In this document: piece by piece, positions 51,961 to 60,873 of the stretch
How positions within the stretch are numbered: the stretch's first letter is position 1
Layout: each line of letters begins with the position of its first letter
Program-made: the position numbers and the translations under genes
NCBI GenBank assembly: GCA_030427735.1
Contig: JAUIBP010000001.1
Span: 434,001 to 498,000 of the forward strand
Reading direction: 5' to 3'
From: Bacteroidia bacterium
GTDB lineage: Bacteria; Bacteroidota; Bacteroidia; Flavobacteriales; Flavobacteriaceae
DNA: 64,000 nt
Notes under the pieces: generated by a model
What the model was told of the DNA's origin: nothing
Seen by the model: only the letters and a program-made list of their open reading frames with translations
Database searches by the model: none

Positions 51961-52911
51961 ATGAATATATCAGTAGTCATACCACTACTTAACGAGCACG
52001 AATCTTTAAAAGAACTTTACGATTGGATAGCACAAGTCATGCAATCCAATCGTTTTTCTTATGAAATCATTTTTATAGACGATGGGAGCACCGATAATTC
52101 TTGGAAAATCATCTCCAAACTAGCCCAGAGTCATCCCGAGGTTAAAGGCATTCGCTTCCTTAAAAATTTCGGAAAATCGCAAGCACTACACGCTGGTTTC
52201 GCTCAAGCAACAGGAGACGTTGTAATTACAATGGATGCCGACCTTCAAGACAACCCCGAAGAAATCCCCGAACTTTACAGCATGATCGTAAACGATAATT
52301 ACGATATGGTTTCGGGCTGGAAAAAGAAGCGTTACGATGCTGTACTGTCTAAAAATTTGCCTTCTAAACTATTTAACTGGGCAGCCAGAACAACTTCGGG
52401 AGTAAAACTAAACGATTTTAACTGCGGCCTAAAGGCCTATAAAAACGACGTTATTAAACATATAGATGTAAACGGAGAAATGCACCGTTACATTCCTGTT
52501 TTGGCTAAAAATGCCGGTTTTACAAATATTGGCGAAAAAGTGGTACAACACCAGGCCAGGAAATACGGTGTTACCAAATTTGGTATAGACCGCTTTATTC
52601 ATGGTTTTTTAGACCTTATTACCATTTGGTTTTTATCGCGGTTTGGCAAACGGCCTATGCATCTTTTTGGTGCCTTAGGCGTGTTTATGCTTACCATCGG
52701 GTTTGGTTTTGCAACCTATTTAGGTATCGACAAACTGTTTATAAATCCGCAGGGCAGACTCATAACTCAACGTCCGCAGTTTTATATTGCATTAACCACA
52801 ATGATAATAGGTACGCAATTTTTTGTTGCTGGTTTCTTGGGCGAACTCATTTTACGTTCTAAACCCGATCGCAATAGATATGCTATAAAAAGCAAACTAA
52901 ATTTAAATTAA
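51961..52911 (+). CDS. Family 2 glycosyltransferase, polyprenyl-phosphate type
   Basis: 316 aa. The catalytic GT-A domain reads VVIPLLNEHESLKELYDWIA, IDDGSTDNSWKII, MDADLQDNPEEIPELY (DAD metal site) and LNDFNCGLKAYK. Two membrane helices lie at the C-terminus (about 232-257 and 269-295). This is the DPM1/GtrB layout: transfer of a sugar from a nucleotide donor to a polyprenyl phosphate at the inner membrane. Neighbours include a phosphohexomutase and an MsbA-like flippase/exporter, consistent with envelope glycan assembly, though not proof of one pathway. Confidence 0.88.
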   Translation: MNISVVIPLLNEHESLKELYDWIAQVMQSNRFSYEIIFIDDGSTDNSWKIISKLAQSHPEVKGIRFLKNFGKSQALHAGFAQATGDVVITMDADLQDNPEEIPELYSMIVNDNYDMVSGWKKKRYDAVLSKNLPSKLFNWAARTTSGVKLNDFNCGLKAYKNDVIKHIDVNGEMHRYIPVLAKNAGFTNIGEKVVQHQARKYGVTKFGIDRFIHGFLDLITIWFLSRFGKRPMHLFGALGVFMLTIGFGFATYLGIDKLFINPQGRLITQRPQFYIALTTMIIGTQFFVAGFLGELILRSKPDRNRYAIKSKLNLN

Positions 52912-52961
52912 CACGAAAGGAATTTAACGTCGCTTTAAACCTTAACATTATACGAATTGAT

Positions 52962-52969
52962 TATTTTTG
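52962..52969 (+). promoter_or_regulatory. -7 box (TATTTTTG) of the phosphohexomutase gene
   Basis: TATTTTTG lies 20 bases before the ATG at 52990, so the mutase-exporter pair probably has its own promoter. Confidence 0.5.
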
Positions 52970-52989
52970 TTCACAATATACTTTAAGCT

Positions 52990-54717
52990 ATGATTAACAT
53001 TGAACCACAATTACTAGAACGCGTAAACACTTGGCTTACATCTACGTTCGACGAAGACACACAAACACACATAAAAAACCTAATCGCTAATAATCCAACC
53101 GAATTAAAAGAAAGTTTTTATAAAAATCTAGAGTTTGGTACTGGTGGTATGCGAGGTATTATGGGTATTGGCACAAACCGAATTAACAAATACACCTTAG
53201 GTAAAAACACTCAAGGCCTTAGCAATTACTTACACAAAAGTTTCCCTAACGAAACCATAAAAGTAGCTATAGCCTACGATTGCAGACACAATAGTAAATC
53301 ATTAGCAAAAGTGGTTGCCGACGTATTTTCGGCAAACCAAATAGAGGTTTATCTTTTCGAAGATTTGCGTCCAACTCCAGAATTATCCTTCACCTTAAAA
53401 CACTTAAACTGCCATTGCGGTATTGTTTTAACAGCATCTCACAATCCACCAGAATACAACGGTTATAAAGTATATTGGCAAGACGGTGGGCAATTAGTAC
53501 CGCCACAAGATGGCGAAATTATAAAAGAAATTGAAGCTTTGGACTATTCTGAAATTAAATTTGAAGAACAACCAAAACTAATACATATTATAGGTAAAGA
53601 TATAGACGATGCTTTTGTTGATGCTTCAGTAAAAAACGGAAGCTTTACTACAGATGCCGCTCGCGATGGTTTAAAAATTGTATTTACCCCGCTTCACGGC
53701 ACGTCTATTACCACCATTCCAGAGACATTACAACGTGCTGGTTTTAAACATGTACATATTGTAGAAGAGCAAAAGGAACCTAATGGCGATTTCCCAACCG
53801 TAAAATCACCTAATCCAGAAGAACCTGAAGCTTTAAAAATGGCTTTAGATTTGGCCGAAAAAGAGCAAGCCGATATTGTTATAGGTACAGACCCCGACAG
53901 CGATCGCTTAGGTGTGGCTGTACGCGATTTAGATGGCAAGATGATTCTTTTAAACGGAAATCAGACCATGCTTTTAATGACGGACTTTTTATTGAAACAA
54001 TGGAAAGCCCAAGGCAAACTAAAAGGCAACGAATTTATCGCTTCTACCATCGTATCTACACCTATGATGCACCAATTAGCAAAAGCCTATAATGTAGACT
54101 ATAAAGTTGGTCTTACAGGATTTAAATGGATTGCCAAAATGATAAAAGATTTCCCTAATCAGGATTTCATTGGCGGTGGCGAAGAAAGTTTCGGTTACAT
54201 GGTTGGCGATTTTGTTCGCGATAAAGATGCAGTAACCTCTACCCTTTTAGCTTGCGAAATTGCGGCTCATGCTAAAGCTAACGGCAGTTCGTTTTACAAA
54301 GAGCTATTACAACTTTATGTAAACCACGGATTATATAAAGAACGTTTAATTTCCTTAACGAAAAAAGGGATTGAAGGCGCACAGGAAATCACACAAATGA
54401 TGATCGACGCCCGCGAAAATCCGATGTCAGAAATTGGTCATTCTAAAGTTGTAAAGGTAGAAGACTACCAATCGTCGACGTCCAAAAATTTAGTTTCAGG
54501 AGAAACCTCAACCATAGACATTCCAAAGTCTAATGTTATCATTTACTATACCGAAGATGGGTCGCAAGTTGCCTTAAGACCAAGCGGAACCGAACCTAAA
54601 ATTAAATTTTATATTAGTGTAAATACTGCATTAAAAAACACCGAGGCGTTTAATGCCACCCAAGAGATTCTAGAACAAAAAATAGAATCTATAATTAAAG
54701 ACCTGAAACTTAGTTAA
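52990..54717 (+). CDS. Phosphohexomutase (phosphoglucomutase/phosphomannomutase)
   Basis: 575 aa, four alpha/beta domains. The phospho-serine loop is [16 protein letters not shown], the metal loop [11 protein letters not shown], the sugar-specificity loop [14 protein letters not shown], and the phosphate-binding loop [21 protein letters not shown] is typical of the PgcA/PGM2-like branch that moves phosphate between C6 and C1 of glucose (or mannose, ribose). It is cytosolic and feeds nucleotide-sugar synthesis. Its stop overlaps the start of the ABC exporter gene (TAATG), so the two are translationally coupled. Confidence 0.92.
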   Translation: MINIEPQLLERVNTWLTSTFDEDTQTHIKNLIANNPTELKESFYKNLEFGTGGMRGIMGIGTNRINKYTLGKNTQGLSNYLHKSFPNETIKVAIAYDCRHNSKSLAKVVADVFSANQIEVYLFEDLRPTPELSFTLKHLNCHCGIVLTASHNPPEYNGYKVYWQDGGQLVPPQDGEIIKEIEALDYSEIKFEEQPKLIHIIGKDIDDAFVDASVKNGSFTTDAARDGLKIVFTPLHGTSITTIPETLQRAGFKHVHIVEEQKEPNGDFPTVKSPNPEEPEALKMALDLAEKEQADIVIGTDPDSDRLGVAVRDLDGKMILLNGNQTMLLMTDFLLKQWKAQGKLKGNEFIASTIVSTPMMHQLAKAYNVDYKVGLTGFKWIAKMIKDFPNQDFIGGGEESFGYMVGDFVRDKDAVTSTLLACEIAAHAKANGSSFYKELLQLYVNHGLYKERLISLTKKGIEGAQEITQMMIDARENPMSEIGHSKVVKVEDYQSSTSKNLVSGETSTIDIPKSNVIIYYTEDGSQVALRPSGTEPKIKFYISVNTALKNTEAFNATQEILEQKIESIIKDLKLS

Positions 54718-56540
54718 TGAACTATTTTAAACAAATATTTAGTTTTGCAAAACCTTATAAAGTTTATGCAATACTAAATATCATCTGTAATATTTTTTAC
54801 GCGCTTTTTGGCACTTTAGCCATGGTATCTTTATTTCCTATGCTTAACGTTTTGTTCGATAAAACAAAACAAACAAATACCAAACCAGTTTGGCAAGGTA
54901 TTACAGAAGTTAAAGATTATGCCGAAAGTTATTTAAACTATTTTGTTACCCAAAAAGCAAACCAAGGGCACGACGATGTGCTTATTTTTATGGTTATTCT
55001 AGTAGTAAGTATGTTTTTACTTAAAAACTTCTTCAACTACCTAGCCATGTATTTTATTACTTTTTTAAGAAATGGTGTTCTTAAAGATATCCGAAATGCC
55101 CTGTACGATAAATATTTAGAATTACCCCTGTCGTTCTTTTCCGAAAAAAGAAAAGGCGACAGTATTGCGAGGATCTCTAGTGATGTTCAAGAAATTCAAA
55201 CATCATTTTTATCGATTTTAGAGCTTATTGTAAGAGAACCTTTAATGATTGTTTTTACTATTAATGCCATGTTCTTAATTAGCGTTAAGCTAACTATTTT
55301 TGTATTCATTTTTATTCCTGTAAGTGGTTTTTTAATTTCGTTAATAGGTAAATCTTTAAAAAAGAAATCGGATCGTGTGCAACAAGAACAAGGCTATTTC
55401 CTGTCTATTGTAGACGAAACACTAGGGGGACTTAAAGTGATAAAAGGATTTACTGCTGAAGCGCTTTTCGGTCAAAAATTCCGAGCCTCTACATCGCGAT
55501 ATTACGACTATTCTAACACATTATTAAACCGTCAGAATTTAGCATCGCCAACTAGCGAATTTTTAGGCATTACCGTTATTTCTATATTATTATGGTATGG
55601 CGGTCGCATGGTACTTAACGAGAATGCCTTGGATGCAGGTCTATTTTTCGTGTATATGGGATTAGCATATAACATACTAACACCAGCAAAAGCTATTAGT
55701 AAAGCCAGTTACGGTGTTAAAAAAGGCAATGCAGCAGCAGAACGTGTTTTAGAAATTTTAAATACAGAATCGCCTTTAAAAGATAAACCCAATGCCGTAA
55801 CCAAACCTAATTTCACTACCGCTATAGATATTAATAATGTATCGTTTAAGTATGAAGACGAATGGGTATTAAAAAACTTTTCGTTGCACGTTAGCAAAGG
55901 AAAAACGGTAGCCTTAGTTGGACAATCAGGTAGCGGAAAAAGCACCATAGCCAATCTGGTTACCCGATTTTACGATGTAAACGAAGGTAATATTACTATA
56001 GACGGGCAAGACATTAGAGACCTAACAAAGCACTCCCTTCGTGGGTTAATGGGCTTAGTTACTCAAGATTCTATTTTGTTTAACGACACCATTAAAAACA
56101 ATTTACTAATTGGCAATACCAATGCCACAGACCAAGATATTATAGAGGCGCTACAAGTGGCCAACGCTTGGGAATTTGTTAAGGACTTACCAAACGGCAT
56201 CGACACCAATATTGGAGACTCTGGTAACAAGCTCTCTGGCGGGCAAAAGCAACGCCTAAGTATTGCACGTGCCGTATTAAAAAATCCGCCAATCATGATA
56301 TTAGACGAAGCAACCTCTGCGCTCGATACGGAAAGCGAACGCCTAGTGCAAAAAGCTTTAGAAAATATGATGAAAAACAGAACCTCTATTGTAATTGCCC
56401 ACCGACTCTCTACAATCCAAAATGCCGATGCCATTGTGGTTATGCAAAAAGGGGAAATTGTAGAACAAGGTACGCACGAACAACTTCTGCAAAACAATGG
56501 CGCCTATAAAAAACTTGTAGAAATGCAAAGTTTTGAGTAA
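54717..56540 (+). CDS. MsbA-like ABC exporter (fused permease-ATPase)
   Basis: 607 aa. Residues 1-335 contain six membrane helices, with an SEKRKGDSIARISSDVQEIQ coupling region. The ATPase domain (about 365-600) has Walker A GQSGSGKST, signature LSGGQKQRLSIARAV, Walker B IMILDEATSALD and H-loop AHRLST. It works as a homodimer and most likely exports lipid-linked cargo such as lipid A precursors; the substrate is not proven. It starts at the last base of the phosphohexomutase stop codon. The 366 bases after it hold no gene. Confidence 0.92.
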   Translation: MNYFKQIFSFAKPYKVYAILNIICNIFYALFGTLAMVSLFPMLNVLFDKTKQTNTKPVWQGITEVKDYAESYLNYFVTQKANQGHDDVLIFMVILVVSMFLLKNFFNYLAMYFITFLRNGVLKDIRNALYDKYLELPLSFFSEKRKGDSIARISSDVQEIQTSFLSILELIVREPLMIVFTINAMFLISVKLTIFVFIFIPVSGFLISLIGKSLKKKSDRVQQEQGYFLSIVDETLGGLKVIKGFTAEALFGQKFRASTSRYYDYSNTLLNRQNLASPTSEFLGITVISILLWYGGRMVLNENALDAGLFFVYMGLAYNILTPAKAISKASYGVKKGNAAAERVLEILNTESPLKDKPNAVTKPNFTTAIDINNVSFKYEDEWVLKNFSLHVSKGKTVALVGQSGSGKSTIANLVTRFYDVNEGNITIDGQDIRDLTKHSLRGLMGLVTQDSILFNDTIKNNLLIGNTNATDQDIIEALQVANAWEFVKDLPNGIDTNIGDSGNKLSGGQKQRLSIARAVLKNPPIMILDEATSALDTESERLVQKALENMMKNRTSIVIAHRLSTIQNADAIVVMQKGEIVEQGTHEQLLQNNGAYKKLVEMQSFE

Positions 56541-56906
56541 TAAGCGCTATATAATTTGAATAGAAAAATGGGTATGGAAATAAACTCGGACTAGACAAAA
56601 CACACATCCAAGAAAAAAATATATGAAGAAAATAAAAAAGGACAAACATATAAAAATGTCTATCCTTTCTTCGTGGAATTCAACTTAGGGATTGTGTTGA
56701 TTATGGGCTTTTAAAATATTAACGTTCAAAAACGTCCACTTCTATTTACCGTTAAACTTATCTTAAAAACACCTAAAAACCAAACATTTACACGTTTAAT
56801 CGATAAAATACAGCTTGTTATCCGATTTTTATACCTAAACACAAATAAACACCTAATTTAAGTTTAAACTTTTTAAGCTTTCGTAAGTCTAACTAGAAAA
56901 CACCGT
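56541..56906. other. 366-base gene-free stretch
   Basis: I see no coding gene here. At about 56637-56668 AAAGGA/TCCTTT with inner ACAT/ATGT form an imperfect stem that may end the exporter transcript. The second half (56690-56906) is AT-rich and presumably holds the promoter of the sigma-factor operon, but I cannot point to a good TAnnTTTG box. Confidence 0.5.
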
Positions 56907-57449
56907 ATGACTGATGAATCACAACTTTTAGAGCAGCTTCAATCCAATACCACCAAAGAGCGTGCTTTTAAAGAATTAATCAGTTTATATAAAGAGCGCT
57001 TGTATTGGCACATTCGTAATATTTTAAAATCGCACGAAGATACAGACGATGTTTTACAAAATACTTTTATAAAAATTTACAAAAACATCAACAGCTTTAA
57101 AGGCGAAAGCAAGCTTTACTCTTGGATGTACCGCATTGCTACCAACGAGGCAATCACCTTTATAAACAAACGCGCTAAACAATTACAAATTACTAGTGAA
57201 GAGGTTCAAAACTTAGCTATTAACAATTTAAAATCGGATGTGTATTTTGAAGGCGAAGCCATACAATTAAAATTACAACAAGCCATAGCTACGTTACCAC
57301 AAAAGCAACAGTTGGTATTTAACATGCGCTATTTTGAAGATATAAAATATAAAGACATGTCGGATATTTTACAAACCAGCGAAGGGGCACTAAAAGCATC
57401 GTATCACTTAGCAGTAAAAAAAATCGAAGAGTATCTCACTAACGATTAA
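56907..57449 (+). CDS. ECF RNA polymerase sigma factor
   Basis: 180 aa. Region 2 (about 20-90) reads ELISLYKERLYWHIRNILKS and DDVLQNTFIKIYKNINSFKG, SWMYRIATNEAI. Region 4 (about 115-175) has LPQKQQLVFNMRYFEDIKYK and MSDILQTSEGALKASYHLAV. No region 3. It is followed by a membrane protein and a periplasmic Spy-like protein, a three-gene unit that suggests envelope-stress sensing. It likely acts on its own promoter. Confidence 0.94.
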   Translation: MTDESQLLEQLQSNTTKERAFKELISLYKERLYWHIRNILKSHEDTDDVLQNTFIKIYKNINSFKGESKLYSWMYRIATNEAITFINKRAKQLQITSEEVQNLAINNLKSDVYFEGEAIQLKLQQAIATLPQKQQLVFNMRYFEDIKYKDMSDILQTSEGALKASYHLAVKKIEEYLTND

Positions 57450-57483
57450 ACCTTTACTAAAAAATAAAGTCTAAACTTACAAG

Positions 57484-57987
57484 ATGAAACTAAATAGCTT
57501 AAATACAAACAAACATCGCGGGTTTAAAACCCCAGATCGGTATTTTAACAATCTCGATCAAGATTTACTACATCTTGCTAAGCTACATGCAAAAACAGAT
57601 GCTAGTGGTTTTAAAGCTCCCAACGATTATTTTAACACGCTAGAAACACAAATATTACAGAAAACAAGTCAGCAAACAAACCCAAGTAAGGTTATTACCT
57701 TAAAAAGAAATACGTGGTTATACGTTTCAAGCATAGCAGCAACATTATTACTGTTTTTTAGCCTCACGCTTTTCAACAAAAGTGCATCATCTTTTGATAG
57801 CCTGAACAACGACACGTTAGTTTCGTACATTTTAAGTCAGGATATCGATTATTCAGAAATGGCATCGTTAATAACAGACGAAACCACATTTGCAGACAAT
57901 ATTTTAAAAGAATCTATAAGCGACCAAAACATCGAAACCTATTTAGAAAACGACCTAGAACTAGACGACCTTTTAAACCAAAATTAA
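57484..57987 (+). CDS. Putative anti-sigma membrane protein
   Basis: 167 aa with one membrane helix (about residues 78-97, LYVSSIAATLLLFFSLTLFN). The cytosolic N-terminus holds two copies of a 12-residue motif GFKxPxxYFNxL (Gly13-Leu24 and Gly42-Leu53, 29 residues apart). The periplasmic C-terminus is acidic (LENDLELDDLLNQN). There is no zinc-finger (ZAS) motif. Position 34 bases after an ECF sigma gene and this topology suggest it is the anti-sigma factor. I do not recognise a named family. Confidence 0.7.
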   Translation: MKLNSLNTNKHRGFKTPDRYFNNLDQDLLHLAKLHAKTDASGFKAPNDYFNTLETQILQKTSQQTNPSKVITLKRNTWLYVSSIAATLLLFFSLTLFNKSASSFDSLNNDTLVSYILSQDIDYSEMASLITDETTFADNILKESISDQNIETYLENDLELDDLLNQN

Positions 57988-57990
57988 ACT

Positions 57991-58422
57991 ATGAAAGCGA
58001 AATTATACTTCCTATTATTTATACTCTGTACCACTGGTGTTTTCGCTCAAGATAAAAGCGATAAAATTAAAACCTTAAAAATTGCATACATTACAGAAAA
58101 GTTGGACTTAACAAAAGCTGAAGCCGAAAAATTCTGGCCAGTTTATAACACGTTCGACGAAAAAGATGATGCCATAAGAGACACCATGCGCAATCAACGC
58201 AAAAACTCCGATTTAGATACACTTTCGGAATCTGAAGCAAAATCGCTGTTAAACGACATGCTTGCCAGTAACGAAAAAAGACATCAGCTTTTTACACAAT
58301 ACATAAAGGACTTACAACGCATTTTACCAGCTAAGAAAATCATTCTCCTCAAAAAAACAGAAGACGATTTTAGACGAAAAATGTTTGAAGAATTCAAAAA
58401 GCGAAATCCTAAAAAAGACTAA
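57991..58422 (+). CDS. Periplasmic Spy-like protein of the ECF operon
   Basis: 143 aa. Signal peptide KLYFLLFILCTTGVFAQ, then a highly charged all-helical chain (YITEKLDLTKAEAEKFWPVY, EKDDAIRDTMRNQR, ILPAKKIILLKKTEDDFRRK). The helical pattern with the LTxxEAxxFWPxY start is that of Spy/CpxP-like proteins, often annotated in flavobacteria as sensors of ECF-type sigma factors. It begins three bases after the putative anti-sigma gene. It presumably monitors envelope protein state and tunes the sigma (inference). A terminator follows. Confidence 0.8.
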   Translation: MKAKLYFLLFILCTTGVFAQDKSDKIKTLKIAYITEKLDLTKAEAEKFWPVYNTFDEKDDAIRDTMRNQRKNSDLDTLSESEAKSLLNDMLASNEKRHQLFTQYIKDLQRILPAKKIILLKKTEDDFRRKMFEEFKKRNPKKD

Positions 58423-58423
58423 T

Positions 58424-58453
58424 AAAAAGCTCCAAGTTCGGAGCTTTTTTTAT
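58424..58453. terminator. Bidirectional terminator, Spy-like gene / Ycf48-like gene
   Basis: AAAAGCTCC (58425-58433) pairs with GGAGCTTTT (58440-58448) around AAGTTC, followed by T7 on the plus strand. Confidence 0.85.
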
Positions 58454-59487
58454 TGAAAGATTAATTTTGAAATTCGCCCTTGTCCAGCAGCATAAGCCAA
58501 ACTATCGTTAACAAATCGAATGGTATAAAACGATTCGTCGCTAATGTGTTGCCAAGTCAATCCAGAATCTGTAGAGACATCTACCCCCTTAAAACCAACT
58601 GCAACCAAATTCTGTCCATTACTATTAGGCACAAACTGCACGCAGCTTCTATACCCTGGGTTTTCTCCATTAGCCACCAACTGCCAAGTTTCACCACCAT
58701 CTGTAGTTTTTATTTTATTGGCTGTATTTAATTCTGGTTTGGTATAATCGCCCCCAATAGCAAAGCCAATATTTTCATTATAAAAATCTAACGAATAAAT
58801 ACCTTGTGTAGCCGCTTCACTACTAATTGGCGTTTTATAAAGCGTCCAATTATGCCCTTTATCTGCCGAAAAATAAATAGTTCCACTTGTTGTGCCTATC
58901 CATGCCTTATCCCCCAATACTTTTATATTGGTATTACTTGCAGCAAAAGCACCTTCACCGTCTAATCCTTTTGGTAATTGCTCGCAAAGAATTTTCTGCC
59001 AAGTCTGCCCGCCATCTCTAGTAACAATAACAGACAAACACCCGTTTACACTATCGCCTACTGCTATGCCTTCGGTGTCATTCCAAAACGTCATCGCATC
59101 GTAAAACACACCTTCACCTTCTTCTTGGTACACCAGTTCCATAGTTCCATTATCACCAGTTTTGTACAACAAGGCTGGACTTTCTATACTCAACATAAAA
59201 AAATCGTTCGATGTGTGCGCAATAGCCCTAAAATGTAAGGGCACCGAATCGTGCATTTGTTGCCCGGTTACCCATTGCATTTTCTTAGGAAAATACAACC
59301 CATAACGGCCTTTATCGGCAGCAAAAGCCAAGCTCCCATCCCCCATTAATTCAATAGCGCGAATACTTAAAGAATCGGTGTACAAGTCTTCTATTTCAAC
59401 ACGGCTATACGTTCTAAGCGTTTTTTGCTGTTCCTGCTTACAAGAACATATCAAAAAAAGCAGCAAAACACTCGTTATTAGTCTCAT
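58450..59487 (-). CDS. Ycf48/sialidase-like beta-propeller lipoprotein
   Basis: 345 aa. Lipoprotein signal LLLFLICSC (Cys16). The mature chain has repeated blade motifs: VTRDGGQTWQKILCEQ, FSADKGHNWTLYKTP, KTTDGGETWQLV and STDSGLTWQHIS, i.e. Asp-box like SxDxGxTW repeats as in Ycf48/Hcf136 and sialidase propellers. It has no recognised catalytic centre, so it is probably a binding or assembly protein of the outer surface. It is convergent with the Spy-like gene and divergent from an RNA methyltransferase. Confidence 0.82.
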   Translation of the reverse strand: MRLITSVLLLFLICSCKQEQQKTLRTYSRVEIEDLYTDSLSIRAIELMGDGSLAFAADKGRYGLYFPKKMQWVTGQQMHDSVPLHFRAIAHTSNDFFMLSIESPALLYKTGDNGTMELVYQEEGEGVFYDAMTFWNDTEGIAVGDSVNGCLSVIVTRDGGQTWQKILCEQLPKGLDGEGAFAASNTNIKVLGDKAWIGTTSGTIYFSADKGHNWTLYKTPISSEAATQGIYSLDFYNENIGFAIGGDYTKPELNTANKIKTTDGGETWQLVANGENPGYRSCVQFVPNSNGQNLVAVGFKGVDVSTDSGLTWQHISDESFYTIRFVNDSLAYAAGQGRISKLIFQ

Positions 59488-59498
59488 TTATTAAAATT

Positions 59499-59531
59499 TT
59501 GGCTAAAAATAATTAATTAAACTTACCTTTG
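59499..59531 (+). promoter_or_regulatory. Promoter of the RsmB-type gene (TTG-N22-TACCTTTG)
   Basis: TTG (59499-59501), 22 bases, TACCTTTG (59524-59531), with the start codon 18 bases further on. Confidence 0.5.
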
Positions 59532-59549
59532 TGCCCTTAAATATATAAA

Positions 59550-60761
59550 ATGCGATTACACAGAAATTTATGCTTTGCGGTTGTTGATGGTTTAATGCAA
59601 ATTTTTAATGAAGATGCCTATGCCGACAAAGTGGTACAACAGTTATTAAAACGCGATAAACGTTGGGGCAGCAGAGACCGTGCTTTTGTAGCCGAAACCA
59701 CTTACGACATTGTAAGATGGAAACGCTTGTATGCTGAAATTGCAGAAGTAAAAGAGCCTTTTGATCGCGATAATATCTGGCGCATGTTTGCTGTTTGGGC
59801 GACCTTAAAAGGTATTAAATTACCAGATTGGAAATATTTTGAAAACACGCCAACCCGTAAAATTAAAGGCCGTTTTGACGAATTGTCTAAAATTAGAAAG
59901 TTTAAAGAATCTATTCCCGATTGGATTGATGCCATTGGTGTTAAAGAATTGGGCGAATCGGTTTGGACTAAAGAAATTGCTGCACTTAACGAACAAGCAG
60001 ATGTTATTTTAAGAGTAAACACCCTTAAAACCACAAAAGCGAAACTACAAGCCGAATTATTCGACAACGATATTGAAACCGAAAATATTAAAGGATATCC
60101 AGATGCGTTAAAACTGAAAGAACGCACCAATGTATTTACAACCGACGCATTTAAAAACGGATTGTTTGAAGTACAAGATGCCTCATCGCAATTGGTCGCT
60201 CAATATTTAGATGTAAAACCAGGTATGCGAGTGGTTGACACCTGTGCTGGTGCCGGTGGTAAAACTTTACACCTAGCGGCGCTAATGGAAAATAAAGGGC
60301 AAATTATAGCCATGGATATTTACGCCAATAAATTGCATGAATTGAAACGTCGTGCTAAACGCGATGGCGCGCACAACATCGAAATGAGACATATCGACTC
60401 TACTAAAGTTATAAAGAAACTATACGACAAAGCCGACCGTGTTTTAATAGATGCGCCGTGTTCGGGATTAGGCGTATTGCGTAGAAACCCCGATGCTAAA
60501 TGGAAATTAGAACCCGAATTTTTAGACAGAATACGTAGCACCCAACAAGATATTTTACAACGCTACTCACGCATGGTAAAATCTGGTGGGCAAATGGTTT
60601 ATGCGACCTGCTCGGTGTTACCCTCCGAAAACCAAAAACAAGTTGACACTTTCTTAACATCGGAATCGGGAAAAGAGTTTACTTTTGTAAAAGATGCTAA
60701 AATTTTAGCACATCAAACAGGATTTGATGGCTTTTATATGGCGCTTTTAAAACGCAATTAA
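59550..60761 (+). CDS. RsmB-type RNA cytosine-C5 methyltransferase
   Basis: 403 aa. The N-terminal NusB-like helical region is shortened (about 1-140), then the SAM-binding domain with VVDTCAGAGGKTLHLAALM, VLIDAPCSGLGVLRRNPDAK (nucleophile-releasing Cys in PCS) and MVYATCSVLPSENQ (catalytic Cys in TCS). Both cysteines of the RsmB/NSUN mechanism are present. The target is probably 16S rRNA, but a different site is possible. It is divergent from the Ycf48-like gene. A terminator follows. Confidence 0.92.
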   Translation: MRLHRNLCFAVVDGLMQIFNEDAYADKVVQQLLKRDKRWGSRDRAFVAETTYDIVRWKRLYAEIAEVKEPFDRDNIWRMFAVWATLKGIKLPDWKYFENTPTRKIKGRFDELSKIRKFKESIPDWIDAIGVKELGESVWTKEIAALNEQADVILRVNTLKTTKAKLQAELFDNDIETENIKGYPDALKLKERTNVFTTDAFKNGLFEVQDASSQLVAQYLDVKPGMRVVDTCAGAGGKTLHLAALMENKGQIIAMDIYANKLHELKRRAKRDGAHNIEMRHIDSTKVIKKLYDKADRVLIDAPCSGLGVLRRNPDAKWKLEPEFLDRIRSTQQDILQRYSRMVKSGGQMVYATCSVLPSENQKQVDTFLTSESGKEFTFVKDAKILAHQTGFDGFYMALLKRN

Positions 60762-60787
60762 ACCTTATTCTCGATATGAGTTAAAAA

Positions 60788-60827
60788 TAAAGCCAGTTAA
60801 GACAATCTCTCAACTGGCTTTTTTTAA
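60788..60827 (+). terminator. Terminator of the RsmB-type gene
   Basis: AAGCCAGTT (60790-60798) pairs with AACTGGCTT (60812-60820), then T5. Confidence 0.85.
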
Positions 60828-60873
60828 TTTTAATCATCTATTTATTAATCAATACATTTTAAACCTTCATTTT

